Both the position numbers and the translations under genes were made by a program. A stretch of DNA of 64,000 bases from Streptomyces sp. man185 (GTDB lineage Bacteria; Actinomycetota; Actinomycetes; Streptomycetales; Streptomycetaceae), in contig NTHE01000013.1 of the NCBI GenBank assembly GCA_002551355.1, positions 62,001 to 126,000 on the forward strand, given 5' to 3'. Below the pieces are notes generated by a model that was not told where the DNA came from, did no database searches, and was given only the letters and a program-made list of their open reading frames with translations. Within the stretch, counting starts at the first letter, position 1; each line of letters starts with the position of its first letter. Below are positions 62,079-64,000 of the stretch, piece after piece.

Positions 62079-62915
62079 CTACAGCGCCTTGGCCAGGTTG
62101 TACCGCGTCGTCGTGTAGCCGAGGGACTCGTACAGCCGCAGGGCCGGGGTGTTGGAGGCGAAGACGTGCAGGCCGAGCCGGTCCGCGCGCCAGGCGCGGG
62201 TGACGTCCTCGGCGAGCAGCATCAGCGCCCGGCCGTGGCCCCGGCCCCGGTGCTCTTCGCACACCTCGACGTCGAAGACGAATCCGGCCGTGCCGCCCGG
62301 CTCCAGCTCCCGCAGCGCCACCCATACATGGCCGACGACCTCGTCGGCCTGCACCAGCACCTGGAAGCGCACCCCCTCGGTCGCCAGTCCGTCCGGCAGG
62401 TGGGCGGCGTGGTCGGTCTCGGACTTGAGCCGGGCCTGCTCGGGCGCCACGCCGCGGTCGATCCAGCCCTGTGCGTACGCCCGCACCGCGTTCAGCCGCC
62501 AGTCGGCGAACTCCTCCTCGCTCATCGCGCGCGAGGTGAGGCCCGCGGGCAGCGGGGCGGTGTCCGGGCCGATTTCCTTGACCATGTTGCGGCTGCGCTC
62601 GGTGTAGCCGAGGGCGGCCGCGAGGCGTCGGGCCGGGTCGTTGTCGGCGGGGACCTCCACCCGTACCCGGCTGCAGCCCCACCCCCGCAGCACCTCCTCG
62701 GCGGCGAGCGCGGCGATGGTGCCCCGGCCGCGCCTGCGCCGGGACTCCTCCACGGCCAGGGAGCCGAGCACCCCGGCGGTCGGGCCGAACGCGTCGTCGG
62801 TGCTGATCGCGACGGAGCCGACGGGCCGCCCGTTGTCGCACACGTCGTAGTGGCGGGACCGCGCGCCGTCGGCGCCCTGCTGAAGCGGCCCGGACGGCCG
62901 GAGTGTCGTGGTCAT
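62079..62915 (-). CDS. GNAT acetyltransferase with two tandem domains
   Basis: A 278-residue protein with two acetyl-CoA-binding motifs, RRRRGRGTIAAL in the first half and EEHRGRGHGRALM in the second, so it is a tandem GNAT (MshD-like layout). The start is ATG (two consecutive Met codes: TTG-ATG, second used). The substrate is unknown. It lies between DsbA-like and pabC genes. Confidence 0.88.
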   Translation of the reverse strand: MTTTLRPSGPLQQGADGARSRHYDVCDNGRPVGSVAISTDDAFGPTAGVLGSLAVEESRRRRGRGTIAALAAEEVLRGWGCSRVRVEVPADNDPARRLAAALGYTERSRNMVKEIGPDTAPLPAGLTSRAMSEEEFADWRLNAVRAYAQGWIDRGVAPEQARLKSETDHAAHLPDGLATEGVRFQVLVQADEVVGHVWVALRELEPGGTAGFVFDVEVCEEHRGRGHGRALMLLAEDVTRAWRADRLGLHVFASNTPALRLYESLGYTTTRYNLAKAL

Positions 62916-62976
62916 CAAGGGTTTGTATCCCCTGGGCGACCCTGCGTCACGCGTATTTCCGGGCCGCCGGGGCCTC

Positions 62977-63798
62977 CTACGGGTCGAGGTCGTCGCCCGC
63001 CCGCTCGGCGAAGATCCGCATCGCCTTCGCCGTCACCGGTCCGATCTCCGGCGTCAGCTCACGGTCGTCGACCCGGTGCACCGCCTGGATGTCGCGGAGG
63101 GTCGAGGTCAGGAACACCTCGTCGGCCTCGGCGAGCACGTCCATCGGCAGGTCGGTCTCCTCGGCCCCGGTCCACTCCACGGTCAGTGCGCGGGTGATCC
63201 CGGCGAGGCAGCCGGAGGCGACCGGCGGGGTATGGACGCGGCCGTCCAGGACGACGAACACGTTGGAGCCGGTGCCTTCGCAGAGGCGGTCGGCGGTGTT
63301 GGGGAAGAGCGCCTCGGACGCGCCCCGTTCCCGCGCCCGGGCCAGGGCGACGACGTTCTCGGCGTACGAGGTGGTCTTGAGGCCGGTGAGCGCGCCGCGT
63401 TCGTTGCGCGTCCAGGGGACGGTGATCACCGCTGTGCTGTCCGGGCGGCGGCTCACCCCGTCGAGGGCGACGACCAGGCTCGGCCCGTCGGTGCCCCGGT
63501 CCGAGCCGAGCGGGGACAGCCCGCCGGTGTAGGTGATCCGCAGGCGTCCCAGGGCGACGGGGTTGGCGTCGATGACCGCGGCGACGGCACGACGGACCTC
63601 GTCGTGATCCGGGTCGGGCAGGCCGAGGCCCCGGGCGGAGCGGGTGAGGCGGTCGAGGTGCCGGGTCAGCGCGAAGGGGCGCCCCTCGCTCGTACGCACC
63701 GTTTCGAAGATGCCGTCGCCCACGGTCAGCCCGTGGTCGAGCACCGACAGCCGGGCGTCGTCGGCGTCCCGCAGTCCGCCGTTGACCCAGATCCTCAT
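62977..63798 (-). CDS. pabC: aminodeoxychorismate lyase (class IV aminotransferase)
   Basis: PLP enzyme that makes 4-aminobenzoate from aminodeoxychorismate for folate (or branched-chain-type aminotransfer). The 273-residue protein has the PLP lysine in GLKTTSYAENVV, and the N-terminal FETVRTSEGRPFALTRHLDR. The ATG overlaps the pabB stop in ATGA, which favours the PabC role. Confidence 0.9.
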   Translation of the reverse strand: MRIWVNGGLRDADDARLSVLDHGLTVGDGIFETVRTSEGRPFALTRHLDRLTRSARGLGLPDPDHDEVRRAVAAVIDANPVALGRLRITYTGGLSPLGSDRGTDGPSLVVALDGVSRRPDSTAVITVPWTRNERGALTGLKTTSYAENVVALARARERGASEALFPNTADRLCEGTGSNVFVVLDGRVHTPPVASGCLAGITRALTVEWTGAEETDLPMDVLAEADEVFLTSTLRDIQAVHRVDDRELTPEIGPVTAKAMRIFAERAGDDLDP

Positions 63799-64000
63799 AT
63801 CGCGGCCCTTCCTGTCTCCAGATACGCACCCGACGCTACAGCGAGCAGCCGGGAAGCCTTGAGTTCGGTCTCGTCCCATTCGCGCTCCGGGTCGGATCCC
63901 CAGGTGATCCCGGCGCCGGTCCCGAACCGCAGCAGCGCCGCGGGCCCGGCCCGGTCGATCCAGAACGTCCGTATGCCGACCGCGAGGGAGGCCGCGCCCC
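63795..64000 (-). CDS. pabB: aminodeoxychorismate synthase component I, C-terminal end
   Basis: The last 67 codons of a chorismate-utilising enzyme are in the window. They show SLAVGIRTFWID followed by GTGAGITWGSDPEREWDETE and LKASRLL, the C-terminal signature of PabB/TrpE-type enzymes. The coupling to pabC points to PabB. The N-terminal part lies outside the window. Confidence 0.88.
   Translation of the reverse strand, partial: GAASLAVGIRTFWIDRAGPAALLRFGTGAGITWGSDPEREWDETELKASRLLAVASGAYLETGRAAI

Overview
The window is a high-GC actinobacterial chromosome segment that reads as Streptomyces. The evidence is the developmental regulator BldD with its c-di-GMP motif, the sporulation protein SsgB, frequent GTG/TTG starts, many GTGA/ATGA stop-start overlaps, and a gene order that matches the conserved Streptomyces core (pyr, bldD, nusB-efp, aro, alaS, rpsD, hisS, relA, apt, secDF, ruvCAB, pdxST, PIM genes, thrS, ssgB). 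I see no prophage, insertion sequence, CRISPR array or biosynthetic cluster. The interest lies in local regulatory elements, degenerate or unusual family members, and one decayed locus.

Layout. 1-3052 (-): pyrimidine genes pyrR-pyrB-pyrC, running into a membrane protein gene cut by the window edge, with a PyrR-type RNA hairpin over the pyrR ribosome binding site. 3185-3775 (+): bldD with a likely self-operator. 3955-7124 (-): nusB, efp, an M24 'aminopeptidase' with altered metal ligands, and a P-loop protein with a proline-rich head. 7288-17336 (-): shikimate genes aroQ, an in-frame aroK-aroB fusion, aroC and aroE, then mltG, ruvX, alaS and two small envelope-type proteins. 17541-19751 (+): an NB-ARC/TPR-type ATPase, possibly leaderless. 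19769-21276: rpsD and a divergent HugZ-like DUF2470 gene sharing a short intergenic region that holds an iron-box-like palindrome. 21288-24852: rarA, a VKOR-family membrane oxidoreductase, and the collapsed remains of an ABC transporter/two-component operon.

24914-29279: hisS and an MBL hydrolase (-), then a membrane-anchored cyclophilin and a DUF349 protein with a structured leader (+). 29342-38791 (-): relA, apt, secF, secD, yajC, ruvB, ruvA, ruvC. 38944-44819 (-): yebC, pdxT, pdxS, a LemA-like protein, and the phosphatidylinositol mannoside set pimA / acyltransferase / pgsA. 45117-50535: an EF-G paralogue, a large membrane protein, a HIT protein and a small potassium channel. 50564-54489 (-): thrS, an uncharacterised protein and a DUF4365 protein. 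54717-58505: a DEDDh exonuclease, then two identical tRNA-Val(CAC) genes bracketing a very large polytopic membrane protein. 58560-64000: a PGPGW membrane protein, ssgB, a CGNR zinc-finger protein, a 51-residue membrane peptide, a DsbA-like protein, a double-GNAT acetyltransferase, and pabC/pabB (the latter cut by the window end).

Most genes are housekeeping and tightly packed, and strong hairpin terminators separate the transcription units. The features most worth following are the iron box/DUF2470 pair, the structured DUF349 leader, the ABC/two-component deletion scar, the M24 protein without a canonical metal site, the aroK-aroB fusion and the DUF4365 pair.
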